5,387 bases of DNA. It comes from Rickettsiales bacterium (GTDB lineage: Bacteria; Pseudomonadota; Alphaproteobacteria; Rickettsiales; UBA1997). The position numbers were made by a program, and so were the translations under genes. Every line of letters begins with the position of its first letter. Position 1 is the first letter of the stretch. The DNA lies in contig JALQXY010000089.1 in the NCBI GenBank assembly GCA_023262945.1, positions 1 through 5,387 of the forward strand, written 5' to 3'. Under the pieces are notes generated by a model that saw only the letters and a program-made list of their open reading frames with translations, searched no databases and was not told where the DNA came from. Of the stretch, positions 1 to 5,321 are shown piece by piece.

Positions 1-15
1 CAAAAAGCCTTAAGC

Positions 16-29
16 CCTATAGCTATAGG
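16..29. repeat. 14-bp perfect palindrome CCTATAGCTATAGG
   Basis: CCTATAGCTATAGG equals its own reverse complement. The symmetry extends to 12-33 with a single mismatch (c15 against a30), giving AAG on the left and CTT on the right. The right arm runs into the 37-bp repeat that starts at 25. The second copy of that repeat (1741) has only the right half, preceded by unrelated sequence. This fits two similar element ends abutting head to head, but it could also be a protein-binding site. Confidence 0.5.
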
Positions 30-61
30 ACTTGCATTTTTTACAATTTTTATCTCAAAAA
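25..61 (+). repeat. 37-bp direct repeat, left copy
   Basis: These 37 bases, beginning ATAGGACTTGCATTTTTTAC, are identical to 1741-1777 in the same orientation. Similarity stops sharply on both sides: the base before differs, and after the run of A's the sequences diverge. A perfect match of this length is very unlikely by chance, even in AT-rich DNA. The two copies bracket the XRE, GIY-YIG and RhuM-remnant block. It may be an IS end, a dispersed repeat or an attachment-like site. The sequence alone does not decide. Confidence 0.9.
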
Positions 62-81
62 ATATTTTGTCATATTGTTTA

Positions 82-102
82 TTTTTAGATGGGAATTGGT
101 AT
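82..102 (-). repeat. IS-end-like repeat, inverted copy of 5316-5336
   Basis: Read on the minus strand this begins ATACCAATTCCCATCTAAAA. It matches the plus-strand sequence at 5316-5336 at 17 of 21 positions without gaps. It lies about 10 bp beyond the stop of a probable transposase tail (112-207), which is where the terminal repeat of an insertion sequence would be expected. Read on the plus strand it contains TTGGTATTAG, an extended -10-like string pointing towards the XRE gene. The terminal-repeat reading is inference. Confidence 0.4.
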
Positions 103-111
103 TAGACGCAA

Positions 112-207
112 TTATCCTGTTAAAAGTTGTTTTTCTGGTAAAATAAGCTGTACTTTATTAACTGCTTTTAAAAGATTTAAACAAATAGCTTTTAATGTAA
201 ATTGAGC
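112..207 (-). pseudogene. Probable DDE transposase C-terminal remnant
   Basis: The minus strand reads through 31 codons to a TAA at 112-114. The peptide starts AQFTLKAICLNLLKAVN and ends in KQLLTG. The pattern of A-x-F-x-L-x-A-x-x-x-N-L-x-x-A resembles the last helix of DDE transposases of the IS4/IS5/IS1182 type, which commonly end in a stretch such as 'FxLxAxxxNLKK'. An in-frame stop at 208-210 closes it upstream, and no further transposase sequence is seen, so only the tail survives. An IS-end-like repeat follows directly at 82-102, as expected for the 3' end of an insertion sequence. The fragment is short and the family match is from memory of the motif, so the call is tentative. Confidence 0.4.
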
Positions 208-289
208 TTATAATTATATTGATTGTTGCAAATTAGTTATTTTTTGTAGAAAATGCACTATTTCGTAATCTTAGTTAGTGATAGTTAAA

Positions 290-325
290 TTAGTATTTAA
301 TACTAAAATTAACATAAAATACTAA
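290..325. promoter_or_regulatory. Operator-like palindrome plus third half-site and -10 before the XRE gene
   Basis: TTAGTATT-t-AATACTAA (290-306) is a perfect inverted repeat with 8-bp arms and a one-base centre. A third exact half-site, AATACTAA, lies at 318-325. Between them is TAAAAT (315-320), a 5-of-6 match to the -10 consensus, which would start transcription near 327, about 25 bp before the XRE start codon. No clear -35 box is visible. A palindrome overlapping the promoter of a small XRE gene is the usual arrangement for autorepression, so the XRE protein is the likely binder (inference). Confidence 0.5.
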
Positions 326-351
326 TATGTCAACAACAAATTATCTAAAAA

Positions 352-585
352 ATGCAGATTAATGCAAAACAATGTAAAACAGCTAGAGAATTATTGGGTT
401 GGAATCAGCAAATATTATCAGATAAATCAAAGGTATCAAAAGCAGCAATTAGTTTTTTTGAGAGAGGAGAAACCCAGCCAACAGAAAGAACGCAAAGGGA
501 TTTAGTAAATGCCTTTGAAGAGGCTGGAATTAAATTTGTTGATAATGAAGCGGAATTTGGCGCAGTTTTATTAAAGAAAAAGTAA
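352..585 (+). CDS. XRE-family helix-turn-helix transcriptional regulator
   Basis: This 77-residue protein is almost entirely one Cro/C1-type HTH domain. Residues 7-16 form the first helix (CKTARELLGW), followed by the HTH core at about 18-40 with N18-Q20, then KVSKAAISFFERGE, where the second half is the recognition helix. The sequence ERGETQPTERT is the standard turn after it. The tail (E57-K77) includes AGIKFVDNEAEFG, often seen in short XRE regulators of phage-like or addiction-like loci. There is no second domain. The ATG at 352 has no Shine-Dalgarno sequence, like other genes in this window. The gene lies 12 bp before the GIY-YIG gene on the same strand, so the two are probably co-transcribed. 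The palindrome at 290-325 suggests that it represses its own operon. It could also act as an antitoxin-like partner, which the sequence cannot show. Confidence 0.85.
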   Translation: MQINAKQCKTARELLGWNQQILSDKSKVSKAAISFFERGETQPTERTQRDLVNAFEEAGIKFVDNEAEFGAVLLKKK

Positions 586-597
586 AGCAATAATAGA

Positions 598-1434
598 ATG
601 ACTAGTAAACCAAAAACAATTACAACATATCTAATAGATGGTAACCCAAATGGATTAAGAACTATTTTTATTTCAAATAAAAACTGCAAAGCTCTTGTAG
701 TTCCAAGAGCATCAATGGATAAAATAAAAGATAGAAACGAAGCATTACAACCAGCTGTTTATTTTCTTCTTAATGAAAATGAGAATAAAGTTTATATTGG
801 TGAAAGTGAGAATTTTTACAAAAGATTATCAAAGCACAATAAAGTTTTTTGGGATTTGGGAATTATTTTCTTTTCCCAAAATAATGAGATTACCAAAGCA
901 GATGTTAAATATCTTGAATATTTATCGTTAACAGAAATTAAAAAAATAGATAATATAAGTTTGGAAGAGAACAATCAGATTCCAGCTTGCCCAAATTTAC
1001 CAGAACATCAAAAATCGTCAATGGATGAATTCTTTGAAGATGTTCGACTAATAACTGGCTTTATAGGATATAACTTTTTTGCTTTAATTGATAAAAATGC
1101 AAATCAAGAGTTTTACTATTGCAAAAGAAATGGTACTGATGCAAAAGGAATTTATGATAAAAACCAATTTATGGTTTTAGAAGGATCAAAAATATCAGCA
1201 AAAGAAGCGAGTCATTATAGGGCCAAACCCTATGATAGACAAGCTATATTAGATAACCAACAATTAGAAAAAATATCTGATAACTTTTTAATCACAAAAA
1301 AAGATTTAACTTTTAGTTCGCCAAGTGCAGCATCTTCATTTTGTGTCGGTAAAGCATCAAATGGGTGGACTGATTGGAAAAATAAAAAAGGTAAAACTTT
1401 GGATGAAGTTATTAGAAAACAATTGGAAAAATAA
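598..1434 (+). CDS. GIY-YIG nuclease family protein with C-terminal DUF4357-like domain
   Basis: This is a 278-residue protein. Residues 1-45 (PKTITTYLIDGNPNGLRT) match the N-terminal lead-in usual in this family. The GIY-YIG domain follows at about 52-125: AVYFL (Y55) stands for the GIY strand and KVYIGES (Y66, G68) for the YIG strand. R76 and H80 (YKRLSKH) and E107 (YLEYL) are at the expected places for the catalytic Arg, His and metal-binding Glu. The conserved Asn could be N119 or N125/N126. Residues 230-275 (LTFSSPSAASSF, NGWTDWKNKKGKTLDE) are a typical DUF4357 module. The catalytic set looks intact, so it is probably an active DNA endonuclease. Its target and biological role are unknown; family members occur in genomic islands. 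The ATG at 598 fits the usual family start, without a clear Shine-Dalgarno. It sits 12 bp after the XRE gene in a likely operon. Confidence 0.88.
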   Translation: MTSKPKTITTYLIDGNPNGLRTIFISNKNCKALVVPRASMDKIKDRNEALQPAVYFLLNENENKVYIGESENFYKRLSKHNKVFWDLGIIFFSQNNEITKADVKYLEYLSLTEIKKIDNISLEENNQIPACPNLPEHQKSSMDEFFEDVRLITGFIGYNFFALIDKNANQEFYYCKRNGTDAKGIYDKNQFMVLEGSKISAKEASHYRAKPYDRQAILDNQQLEKISDNFLITKKDLTFSSPSAASSFCVGKASNGWTDWKNKKGKTLDEVIRKQLEK

Positions 1435-1471
1435 ATCTGACAATAGCAAACGAGAAAAAACAGATTACGAG

Positions 1472-1491
1472 TAACAATCAATTGTTATAAT
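1472..1491 (+). promoter_or_regulatory. Inverted repeat with overlapping extended -10
   Basis: TAACAATcaATTGTTA (1472-1487) is a perfect inverted repeat with 7-bp arms. It overlaps TGTTATAAT (1483-1491), an extended -10 with a consensus TATAAT. No convincing -35 is seen. It lies immediately before the recognisable RhuM-like reading frame and may be that gene's old promoter and operator. It could also be chance in AT-rich DNA. Confidence 0.35.
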
Positions 1492-1731
1492 CAGTTAATC
1501 TATAAAACCGACAATGAAGATATTAAGGTTGATGTATGTTTGAAAGATGAAAATATCTGACTTACTCAAAAAAGAATGTCAGAGCTTTTTGGCACTTCTG
1601 CAAACAATATAGGGTTTCACCTTAAAAATATTTATGCAGATGAGTAGTTAAAAGAAATTTCAACTAACGAGGATTTCTCGGTAATTCGAAATGAGTTTAT
1701 CTCAAATAATATTGGTAAAATATCATTTTAA
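1492..1731 (+). pseudogene. RhuM-family (virulence/Fic-associated type) pseudogene, N-terminal fragment
   Basis: One frame reads QLIYKTDNEDIKVDVCLKD, then ENI-stop-LTQKRMSELFGTS, then ANNIGFHLKNIYADE-stop-LKEIS, and ends with a TAA at 1729-1731. This matches the N-terminal part of RhuM proteins, where the segment is typically 'W-L-T-Q-x-x-M-A-E-L-F' followed by 'N-I-x-x-H-I-x-N-I'. The TGA at 1558-1560 sits exactly where the family has Trp, and the TAG at 1645-1647 replaces a probable Glu or Gln. The frame itself is unshifted. About 80 codons remain of a family usually over 300 residues long. Homology stops near 1700, just before the repeat DNA at 1724-1777. No start codon is evident. Intact genes in the window use TGG for Trp and have no internal stops, so recoding is unlikely and this is a dead gene. 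RhuM genes are frequent in genomic islands, and their function is poorly known. Confidence 0.75.
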
Positions 1732-1741
1732 AAGTTTTAAA
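1724..1741 (+). repeat. 18-bp repeat CATTTTAAAAGTTTTAAA, copy 1
   Basis: CATTTTAAAAGTTTTAAA is identical to 5327-5344 upstream of the pet operon, with a further four matching bases (AAAT) two positions upstream. It abuts the right copy of the 37-bp repeat and lies at the point where RhuM homology ends. It probably marks a mobile-element or recombination junction. The sequence is low in complexity, so some of the match may be chance. Confidence 0.5.
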
Positions 1742-1777
1742 TAGGACTTGCATTTTTTACAATTTTTATCTCAAAAA
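1741..1777 (+). repeat. 37-bp direct repeat, right copy
   Basis: Identical to 25-61 and in the same orientation. It follows the broken end of the RhuM-like pseudogene. With the left copy it brackets a 1.7-kb block holding the regulator and the nuclease. Confidence 0.9.
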
Positions 1778-1960
1778 TCTTTCGAATTTAATTCGTTTGA
1801 AGATGAACTTTGATATTAAATGCAGATTCAAGGCTTTTTTTGAGCCTTCTTTGTTGCAATAGCTCTTCTAAAATATTTCAAGATGCTTATAAAGCTTATC
1901 ATGAAAGACCCAAATCTTCGTCAATAGAAAAAGTTGATTTAGCGCGTAATTAGCAAATAT
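1778..1960. other. Gap between the island and nuoE, no gene assigned
   Basis: This 183-bp stretch lies between the right 37-bp repeat and the end of nuoE. It contains a short palindrome (CGAATTtAATTCG, about 1783-1795), a hairpin at 1830-1848, and a plus-strand frame open from 1807 to the TAG at 1951-1953. The last part of that frame reads FQDAYKAYHERPKSSSIEKV and looks protein-like, but I do not recognise it and it has no start codon. It may be the tail of a lost gene. The gene that would normally follow nuoE (nuoF) is not here. Confidence 0.4.
1830..1848. terminator. Weak hairpin, possible terminator of the plus-strand unit
   Basis: AAGGCT-ttttttg-AGCCTT forms a 6-bp stem with a 7-base loop. 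On the plus strand it is followed by CTTTGTT, a poor U-tract. On the minus strand no T-run follows. It is better placed to end transcripts from the island than from nuoE, but is weak for both. AAGGCTTTTT here is the exact inverse of AAAAAGCCTT at 2-11, so a related hairpin may be cut by the left edge of the window. Confidence 0.3.
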
Positions 1961-2500
1961 CTATTGAGGCTCTGAACAATTTCTGCCTATTTGTGATCCA
2001 ATTTTGAATGATTTACCATTTTTAAGATCATCTATTATTTTTAAGAAATTTTCACTAGTTAGATCTTCAACAAAATCATCATTAATCTGTACAACTGGTG
2101 CGTTAGCACAAGCTCCTAAACATTCAACTTCTTTAATGGTAAAAAGATTATCACTGGTAGTTTCTTCGACATTGATACCTAACTTTTCTTTACAATCTTT
2201 AATTATTTTATCGGCGCCTCTCAGCATGCAAGGAGTTGTGCGGCAAAATTGTAGCAAATATTTACCAACTGGCTTTAAATTATACATGGTGTAAAAACTA
2301 GCAACTTCGTAAACTTTTATTTCTGGCATTTCTAGTATTTGCGCAATATGGGCTATAATATCTCGCGAAATCCAGTTATTGTTTTGTCTTTGCGCTAAAT
2401 CGAGCAAAGGCATCACTGCTGATTTTTGCCTTTTATCGGGATATTTAGCTATTATATCGCTAACCTTTTTCTTGTTTTCTAAATTAAATTCGAAAGACAT
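1961..2500 (-). CDS. nuoE: NADH-quinone oxidoreductase subunit E (24 kDa, 2Fe-2S)
   Basis: This is a 179-residue thioredoxin-like ferredoxin subunit of respiratory complex I. In the peripheral NADH-oxidising arm it pairs with NuoF and carries the N1a 2Fe-2S cluster. The N-terminal helical part (about 1-75) includes YPDKRQKSAVMPLLDLAQ and VYEVASFYTMY, both characteristic of the family. The cluster ligands are visible: C86 and C91 in FCRTTPC, and C127 and C131 in ECLGAC, which give the C-x4-C...C-x3-C pattern. Length is normal for alphaproteobacterial NuoE. The ATG at 2500 lies 5 bp after the petC stop, so it is almost certainly the last gene of the pet operon as seen here. NuoE normally sits between nuoD and nuoF. 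No nuoF follows, and the DNA beyond is repeat and island material, so the other complex I genes must be elsewhere. Confidence 0.96.
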   Translation of the reverse strand: MSFEFNLENKKKVSDIIAKYPDKRQKSAVMPLLDLAQRQNNNWISRDIIAHIAQILEMPEIKVYEVASFYTMYNLKPVGKYLLQFCRTTPCMLRGADKIIKDCKEKLGINVEETTSDNLFTIKEVECLGACANAPVVQINDDFVEDLTSENFLKIIDDLKNGKSFKIGSQIGRNCSEPQ

Positions 2501-2505
2501 AATTT

Positions 2506-3300
2506 TTATTTAACTTTTTTCCAGACTGCATTTTTAGCAGCGATCATAATAATAAATAAAATAATCAGAAATATCATGGTTCTGATACCCATTTTTTTAC
2601 GACTCTCCGTTTCGGGCTCTGCTGCCCATTGCAAGAAATTAACCACGTCAAGAACCATTTGCTCTTTAGTGGCAAAAGTGCCATTGATATATTCTATATG
2701 CAAATCATCAGCTATTGGCTCTGGCATAGATATTTGACGACCCTCAAAATAAGGATTGTAATATTTTCCTTGAGTTAAGTTAAATTCTTCTGGCGCTTCT
2801 TTATAGCCAGTTAATAAAGAATAGATATAATTAGCACCATCTGGTCTAGCTTTAACAATTAAAGATAGATCAGGAGGATAAGCTCCTCCATTAGCTGCCC
2901 TAGCAGCATTTTCATTAGCATAAGGACCAACATATTTATCAGAAGCTAAAGCAGCACGCTCAAACATATCACCCTCTTCATCAGGACCGTCTATCACTTG
3001 ATACTCAGAAGCAATCTGTTTAATTTCATCTTGGCTAAAGCCAATATTTGCCAAATTACGATAAGACACCCTTTTTAAGCCATGACAAGAAGAGCATACT
3101 TCTTTATAAACTTGAAAACCTCTTTGAGCTGAAGCTCGATCAAAGCGTCCAAAAATACCGTCAAATTCCCAATTACGCTGTTGCGGCTTTTTTGCATGAG
3201 TAGCGCGCGGATCATCATCGCTAAAAGCCGAGCCGCCAGCAGCAAAAGATGAGGTGCATTGTAAAATAAATATTAATATTAAGATATTTCTAAAATTCAT
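2506..3300 (-). CDS. petC: Cytochrome c1, complex III haem c subunit
   Basis: This is the membrane-anchored c-type cytochrome of the bc1 complex. It takes electrons from the Rieske protein and passes them to soluble or membrane-bound cytochrome c. Residue numbers count from the ATG at 3300. A signal peptide spans about 1-21 (ILILIFILQCTSSFAA). The haem attachment motif CSSCH is at 69-73 and the likely axial Met is M192 in ISMPEP. GAYPPDLSLI and YIYSLLTGY are typical cytochrome c1 stretches. The C-terminal segment (about 239-255, RTMIFLIILFIIMIAAK) is the membrane anchor. At 264 residues it is normal for the alphaproteobacterial form. An in-frame TTG one codon earlier (3301-3303) could also serve as the start, but ATG is preferred; neither has a clear ribosome binding site. 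It lies 50 bp after petB and 5 bp before nuoE. Confidence 0.96.
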   Translation of the reverse strand: MNFRNILILIFILQCTSSFAAGGSAFSDDDPRATHAKKPQQRNWEFDGIFGRFDRASAQRGFQVYKEVCSSCHGLKRVSYRNLANIGFSQDEIKQIASEYQVIDGPDEEGDMFERAALASDKYVGPYANENAARAANGGAYPPDLSLIVKARPDGANYIYSLLTGYKEAPEEFNLTQGKYYNPYFEGRQISMPEPIADDLHIEYINGTFATKEQMVLDVVNFLQWAAEPETESRKKMGIRTMIFLIILFIIMIAAKNAVWKKVK

Positions 3301-3350
3301 CAAATATATAATTTATGTGATTATAATTTTTATAAATCTTGTAAAATCAA

Positions 3351-4610
3351 TTAATTATCTTTGGATTTAAGCTTTTTAAGCTGATAATGATCGTCAATTG
3401 ATTTAGGCACTGGTAAAGTTTTTTCAAATTTTGGCAATTGCGGCAAAATTATCAAAAAATAAGCAAAATAATAGAAGGTAGAAATTTGTGAAGCCACTAC
3501 ATACCAACCTTCAGCAGGAGATTGACCTAACCATCCCAAAAATAAGAAATTAATCAAAAATAAGAAATAGAATTTTTGAAATAAAGGCCTGTAAGCTCCA
3601 GATTTAACTTTGCTACGATCAAGATATGGTAAGAAAAATAATAATACAATAGCGCCAAACATCATAATAACTCCACCCAATTTATCAGGAACCGCCCTTA
3701 AAATAGCATAAAATGGCAAGAAATACCATTCAGGCACGATATGAGCTGGAGTTACCAAAGGATTTGCCGGAATATAATTATCAGGATGCCCAAGAGAGTT
3801 TGGATAAAAGAATAAAAAATAACCAAAAATCAAGAAAAAGGCTACAAAACCCACCATATCTTTAATTGTAAAATATGGATGAAAAGGAATGATATCTTTT
3901 TTACTCTTGATTTCAACGCCACTAGGGTTATTTGAACCAGAAGTATGAAGCGAGGCCAAGTGTAGCATTACCATAGCAACTATAACAAAAGGCAACACAA
4001 AATGTAAAACAAAAAAGCGATTAAGAGTTGGATTGTCAACCGAATAACCACCCCATAGCCAAGTTACTATTGATTCACCAATTACAGGAATTGCTGAAAA
4101 TAAATTAGTTATAACAGTTGCACCCCAAAAACTCATCTGCCCCCATGGCAATACATAACCAAGAAAAGCCGTTGCCATCATCAATAAAAAAATCAAAATA
4201 CCAAACCACCATAATAATTCTCGCGGCGATTTATAAGAGCCATAATATAATCCGCGCGCAATATGAATATAAACCGCCACAAAAAACATTGAAGCCCCGA
4301 CTGCATGCATATAGCGAATTAACCAACCATAACGCACATCACGCATGATATGTTCCACTGAATCAAAAGCTAAATCTGCATTTGGAACATAATGCATTGC
4401 CAAAAAAAGACCGGTTATAATTTGTATAACTAGAGCAATACCAGCAATTGAGCCAAAATTCCATAGATAGCTAAGATTTTTTGGGTATGGATGCTTTAGC
4501 AAAGCATTCTCTAAAGAAGATATTATCGGTAAACGATCATTAATCCATTTTGCGATTTTGGATTTTTCAACTAAAGATTTTTCTAAGTCATTTTCGATAT
4601 GATTAGTCAT
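3351..4610 (-). CDS. petB: Cytochrome b, complex III core subunit
   Basis: This 419-residue integral membrane protein is the ubiquinol-oxidising core of complex III. Eight hydrophobic helices are evident from about residue 50 to 395. The four haem ligands are H102 and H116 in the second helix and H203 and H217 in the fourth. By family analogy, H102/H203 bind haem bL and H116/H217 bind bH; the 14-residue spacing within each pair and 101 between partners match bacterial cytochrome b. The Qo-site motif PEWY is at 293-296. The long single chain, with no b6/subunit IV split, is the bc1 type of Proteobacteria. The N-terminal 45 residues are polar and acidic or basic, and the C-terminus ends in a lysine-rich tail. 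ATG at 4610, 8 bp after petA; only a weak AGG lies 12 bases upstream. Trp is encoded by TGG. Confidence 0.98.
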   Translation of the reverse strand: MTNHIENDLEKSLVEKSKIAKWINDRLPIISSLENALLKHPYPKNLSYLWNFGSIAGIALVIQIITGLFLAMHYVPNADLAFDSVEHIMRDVRYGWLIRYMHAVGASMFFVAVYIHIARGLYYGSYKSPRELLWWFGILIFLLMMATAFLGYVLPWGQMSFWGATVITNLFSAIPVIGESIVTWLWGGYSVDNPTLNRFFVLHFVLPFVIVAMVMLHLASLHTSGSNNPSGVEIKSKKDIIPFHPYFTIKDMVGFVAFFLIFGYFLFFYPNSLGHPDNYIPANPLVTPAHIVPEWYFLPFYAILRAVPDKLGGVIMMFGAIVLLFFLPYLDRSKVKSGAYRPLFQKFYFLFLINFLFLGWLGQSPAEGWYVVASQISTFYYFAYFLIILPQLPKFEKTLPVPKSIDDHYQLKKLKSKDN

Positions 4611-4618
4611 AATTTTAA

Positions 4619-5200
4619 TTAACCTATTTTTATTATAGTATCTGAAATAAATTCATATGGTGGAATTTCAAGATTCGATGGAGCTGGACCCTTACGAATA
4701 CGAGCTGAGCTATCGTAAACCGAGCCATGACAAGGGCAAAACCACCCCTTATACTCACCCTGTCCACCAATCGGTACACAGCCCAAATGAGTGCAAATAC
4801 CGATCGTCACTAACCACTGCTCCTTTCCAGGCTTAACTCTTTTGGAATCTTCTTGAGGATCTTTAAGATCAATCAATGGTACTGCCCTAGCCTCTTCTAT
4901 TTCTTTTTTAGTGCGATGTTTAATAAAAATTGGCTTTCCGCGCCACATAACCTTTTTCTCATCTCCTTCAGCAATTCCAGATATATCAACCTCAATAGAT
5001 GCTAAGGCTTGCACATCTTCAGATGGATTCATACTATCAATAAAAGGAAGTAAAGCACAAGTAACACCAACCCCTGCAGCAGTGTATGCAGCGCTAGTTA
5101 GAAGTTTACGACGAGTTTTATCTTTGGGAGATTCAATATCGCTTTTAACTAATATTTTATCTTCTTTTTTATCTTTAGAAGTTGAATCTTTATTTGCCAT
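4619..5200 (-). CDS. petA: Ubiquinol-cytochrome c reductase iron-sulfur (Rieske) subunit
   Basis: This 193-residue Rieske protein oxidises quinol at the Qo site and passes electrons to cytochrome c1. The N-terminal tail is long and charged (1-28), followed by a twin-arginine signal (TRRKLL, R30-R31) and a hydrophobic anchor (about 34-55), consistent with Tat-dependent insertion of a pre-folded 2Fe-2S domain. The cluster-binding loops are CTHLGC (C136, H138, C141) and CPCHGS (C155, C157, H158): C136/H138 and C155/H158 bind the cluster, and C141 and C157 form the stabilising disulfide. GPAPSNLEIPPYEF (171-184) is the conserved Pro loop and C-terminal strand. All key residues are present. The ATG at 5200 has no evident Shine-Dalgarno. 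It is the first gene of the petA-petB-petC-nuoE operon, with the promoter candidate near 5313-5321. Confidence 0.97.
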   Translation of the reverse strand: MANKDSTSKDKKEDKILVKSDIESPKDKTRRKLLTSAAYTAAGVGVTCALLPFIDSMNPSEDVQALASIEVDISGIAEGDEKKVMWRGKPIFIKHRTKKEIEEARAVPLIDLKDPQEDSKRVKPGKEQWLVTIGICTHLGCVPIGGQGEYKGWFCPCHGSVYDSSARIRKGPAPSNLEIPPYEFISDTIIKIG

Positions 5201-5264
5201 TTTACTTAATTTAAGAAAGCGTTAAAAAATTTTAGTTTTATTGTAATAAAAAATATCAAATTCA

Positions 5265-5302
5265 ATCTTTAAAAAAACAAAGATGTTTTAATCATTAAAG
5301 AT
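5265..5302 (-). promoter_or_regulatory. Inverted repeat in the untranslated leader of the pet operon
   Basis: ATCTTTAA (5265-5272) and TTAAAGAT (5295-5302) are perfect inverted repeats 22 bases apart. They lie between the predicted transcription start and petA. Inside them the minus strand has AAAACA-TCTT-TGTTTT followed by more T's, a small AU-only stem with a U-run. A leader structure or attenuator is possible, but stems made almost wholly of A-T pairs are weak and arise easily by chance here. Confidence 0.25.
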
Positions 5303-5312
5303 AGAAAATAAT

Positions 5313-5321
5313 ATTATACCA
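5313..5321 (-). promoter_or_regulatory. Extended -10 promoter of the pet operon
   Basis: On the minus strand TGGTATAAT gives a consensus -10 (TATAAT, 5318-5313) with the extended TG one base upstream. No good -35 hexamer is present at 16-18 bases, which is normal for extended -10 promoters. Transcription would start near 5306, leaving a leader of about 105 bases before petA. The -10 lies within the repeat at 5316-5344, so the promoter may have been brought or reshaped by a mobile-element end. Confidence 0.55.

Larger units (their letters stand above)
1..351. other. Intergenic region with repeat and transposon debris and the regulator promoter
   Basis: No intact gene is visible in this 351-bp AT-rich stretch. 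From left to right it holds a 14-bp perfect palindrome (16-29), the first copy of a 37-bp direct repeat (25-61), an IS-end-like sequence (82-102), a probable transposase tail on the minus strand (112-207), and an operator-like palindrome with a likely promoter just before the XRE gene. It reads as accumulated mobile-element ends upstream of a small accessory operon. A short reading frame at 327-362 overlaps the XRE start but has no support as a gene. Confidence 0.6.

Noticed and set aside
327..362. Possible 11-residue leader peptide (MSTTNYLKNAD) overlapping the XRE start
   Set aside because: No ribosome binding site, no regulatory codon run, and the length is what chance gives; it overlaps the better-supported start at 352.
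405..689. Minus-strand open frame of 94 codons across the XRE/GIY-YIG junction
   Set aside because: It is antisense to two well-supported genes, and its hydrophobic stretch is what A-rich coding sequence gives when read in reverse.
1230..1481. Minus-strand open frame of 83 codons under the GIY-YIG C-terminus
   Set aside because: Antisense shadow of the DUF4357-like domain; Cys- and Phe-rich without any recognisable motif.
1558..1560. TGA at the RhuM Trp position as evidence of a TGA=Trp genetic code
   Set aside because: Intact genes such as petB use TGG for Trp, no intact gene contains an internal TGA, and the same fragment also has a TAG, so pseudogenisation explains it better.
25..1777. 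CRISPR array or tandem repeat array
   Set aside because: There are only two copies of the 37-bp repeat, 1.7 kb apart with genes between them; no regular spacers.
2004..2294. Plus-strand open frame inside nuoE
   Set aside because: Antisense to nuoE, whose four cysteine ligands and family motifs are clear.
4911..5225. Plus-strand open frame opposite petA
   Set aside because: Shadow of the Rieske gene; the opposite strand encodes the complete cluster-binding motifs and signal.
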